DNA of 7,238 bases from Fibrobacter sp. (lineage in GTDB: Bacteria; Fibrobacterota; Fibrobacteria; Fibrobacterales; Fibrobacteraceae), in the NCBI GenBank assembly GCA_021443065.1, contig JABUUR010000295.1, positions 1-7,238 of the forward strand, written 5' to 3'. The position numbers were made by a program, and so were the translations under genes. Shown here piece by piece: positions 6,505-7,238 of the stretch. Position 1 is the stretch's first letter. The number at the start of each line of letters is the position of its first letter. Under the pieces are notes generated by a model, which searched no databases, was not told the origin of the DNA, and saw only the letters and a program-made list of their open reading frames with translations.

Positions 6505-7238
6505 ATGGATTTGAGAGAAAAACCGGGCAAAGTACAGACCGTTATGGAATTCCTTTTGCGAATCCGTCTGATTTCTGTGGTTGTCATGGTGGTGGCTATT
6601 GCTGCGTTTGTCGCTACAAAGTGGCAGGATATGATCCCTTTGGCCCTGGGGTCGTCGGAAGCCTTTTGTATGTGGGTCGCTGAATTCGAAGATGCAACGA
6701 CCGCTTGGCAGTCTGCCCAGTTCCTCGTCGTTTCGGGCGTTGCGTCTGTGGTCCTGTTCTTTGTTTTTGGCGGTTTGCGTGCAGGCCTTGCCTCCTTTGC
6801 CTCTATTGCAGTTTCCCTGGGTGCGCTGTTCCTTTTGGGAGGCAACGAGCAGATGCCCTTGATCATGTTCGGGGGCCTGTCCCTTGTGGCGATTATTGCC
6901 TTGGTGGCGCTCAAGTTCAGCATTGCCTGCGGCTTGTTCCCTTTTGTAATCGGCTGGTGTTTTTTTACGGGATTGATGGCGGCCTTGCCCGAGGCCATGC
7001 AGCCCTCCTGGATGGTGTGGGCCGTTCTTTCTTCCCTTGGCTTTGCCGGCGCCATGGCTTTGTCCGTTGTTGCGGGCAAACATTTGGGCCAGGGCGTGCC
7101 TCAGGCGGGTTCCTTGGTGAAATCCGCAAAACAGATGCTTTTGCCTGTGGTGCTTTCGTCTTTTGTCGCCTTGAGCGCCCTGGTGTTTGACATGGCTGGC
7201 AACGAATCTACCGAGATCCTTGAAAGCAATATCTGGGG
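6505..7238 (+). CDS. Polytopic membrane protein, 3' end cut by window
   Basis: The frame is open from ATG 6505 to the last base: 244 complete codons plus two bases, with no stop. The N-terminus MDLREKPGKVQ is cytoplasmic-looking and is followed by about seven hydrophobic segments near residues 18-38, 72-90, 93-112, 117-136, 139-161, 168-190 and 211-229. The loops are short. The first external loop (39-71) is too small for an RND/MMPL-type periplasmic domain, and no ABC, rhomboid or transporter signature was recognised. The gene begins 2 nt after the sortase stop with an overlapping Shine-Dalgarno, so it is very probably co-expressed. In Bacteroidetes the T9SS partner porV often follows porU. 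This protein is not PorV, which is a beta-barrel with a cleaved signal peptide. Function unknown; any domain beyond residue 244 is outside the window. Confidence 0.85.
   Translation, partial: MDLREKPGKVQTVMEFLLRIRLISVVVMVVAIAAFVATKWQDMIPLALGSSEAFCMWVAEFEDATTAWQSAQFLVVSGVASVVLFFVFGGLRAGLASFASIAVSLGALFLLGGNEQMPLIMFGGLSLVAIIALVALKFSIACGLFPFVIGWCFFTGLMAALPEAMQPSWMVWAVLSSLGFAGAMALSVVAGKHLGQGVPQAGSLVKSAKQMLLPVVLSSFVALSALVFDMAGNESTEILESNIW

Noticed and set aside
6336..7083. Two minus-strand open frames opposite the membrane protein gene
   Set aside because: Their low-complexity Lys/Thr/Ala- and His/Gly/Gln-rich products are typical of antisense reading of hydrophobic codons. The plus strand has a Shine-Dalgarno, an ATG and seven hydrophobic segments.

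Overview
The window looks like chromosomal DNA from a Fibrobacter-like member of the Fibrobacteres/Bacteroidetes (FCB) group. Three things point there. The largest gene encodes a type IX secretion (T9SS) PorU-type C25 cysteine peptidase with a C-terminal sorting-type domain. The intergenic DNA is full of CCGGGATGACA-type palindromic repeats. G+C content is moderate, at roughly half. The taxonomic call is inference from gene content; no rRNA or marker gene is present.

Layout. Bases 1-369 carry no credible gene. They hold a mosaic of short repeats: a tandem octamer, two small hairpins, and a one-directional array of three full palindromes plus shorter half-units, part of which is duplicated with an 83-bp offset. 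On the minus strand (861-370) lies a small GGQ-motif protein of the peptide chain release factor-like/RF-1-domain family, a probable ribosome-rescue hydrolase. Its stop codon abuts the repeat array. Its first possible ATG is back-to-back with the ATG of the next, divergent gene, the two sharing the hexamer ATGCAT.

From 856 to the window end everything reads on the plus strand as one tightly packed run. It comprises a 236-aa lipoprotein, a 295-aa exported protein whose ATG overlaps the lipoprotein stop (TAATG), the ~1341-aa PorU-like sortase/peptidase, and the first 244 codons of a polytopic membrane protein starting 2 nt after the sortase stop. Intergenic gaps are -1, 23 and 2 nt, and no terminator is visible between them, so an operon is likely.

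Functional reading. PorU is the known T9SS sortase that cleaves C-terminal signals from cargo and attaches the cargo to the cell surface. Its catalytic His and Cys are both present here. Two unrecognised envelope proteins lie directly upstream and one unrecognised membrane protein lies directly downstream. This makes the cluster a candidate for lineage-specific T9SS accessory factors, which is the most interesting hypothesis in the window, though it rests only on gene order.
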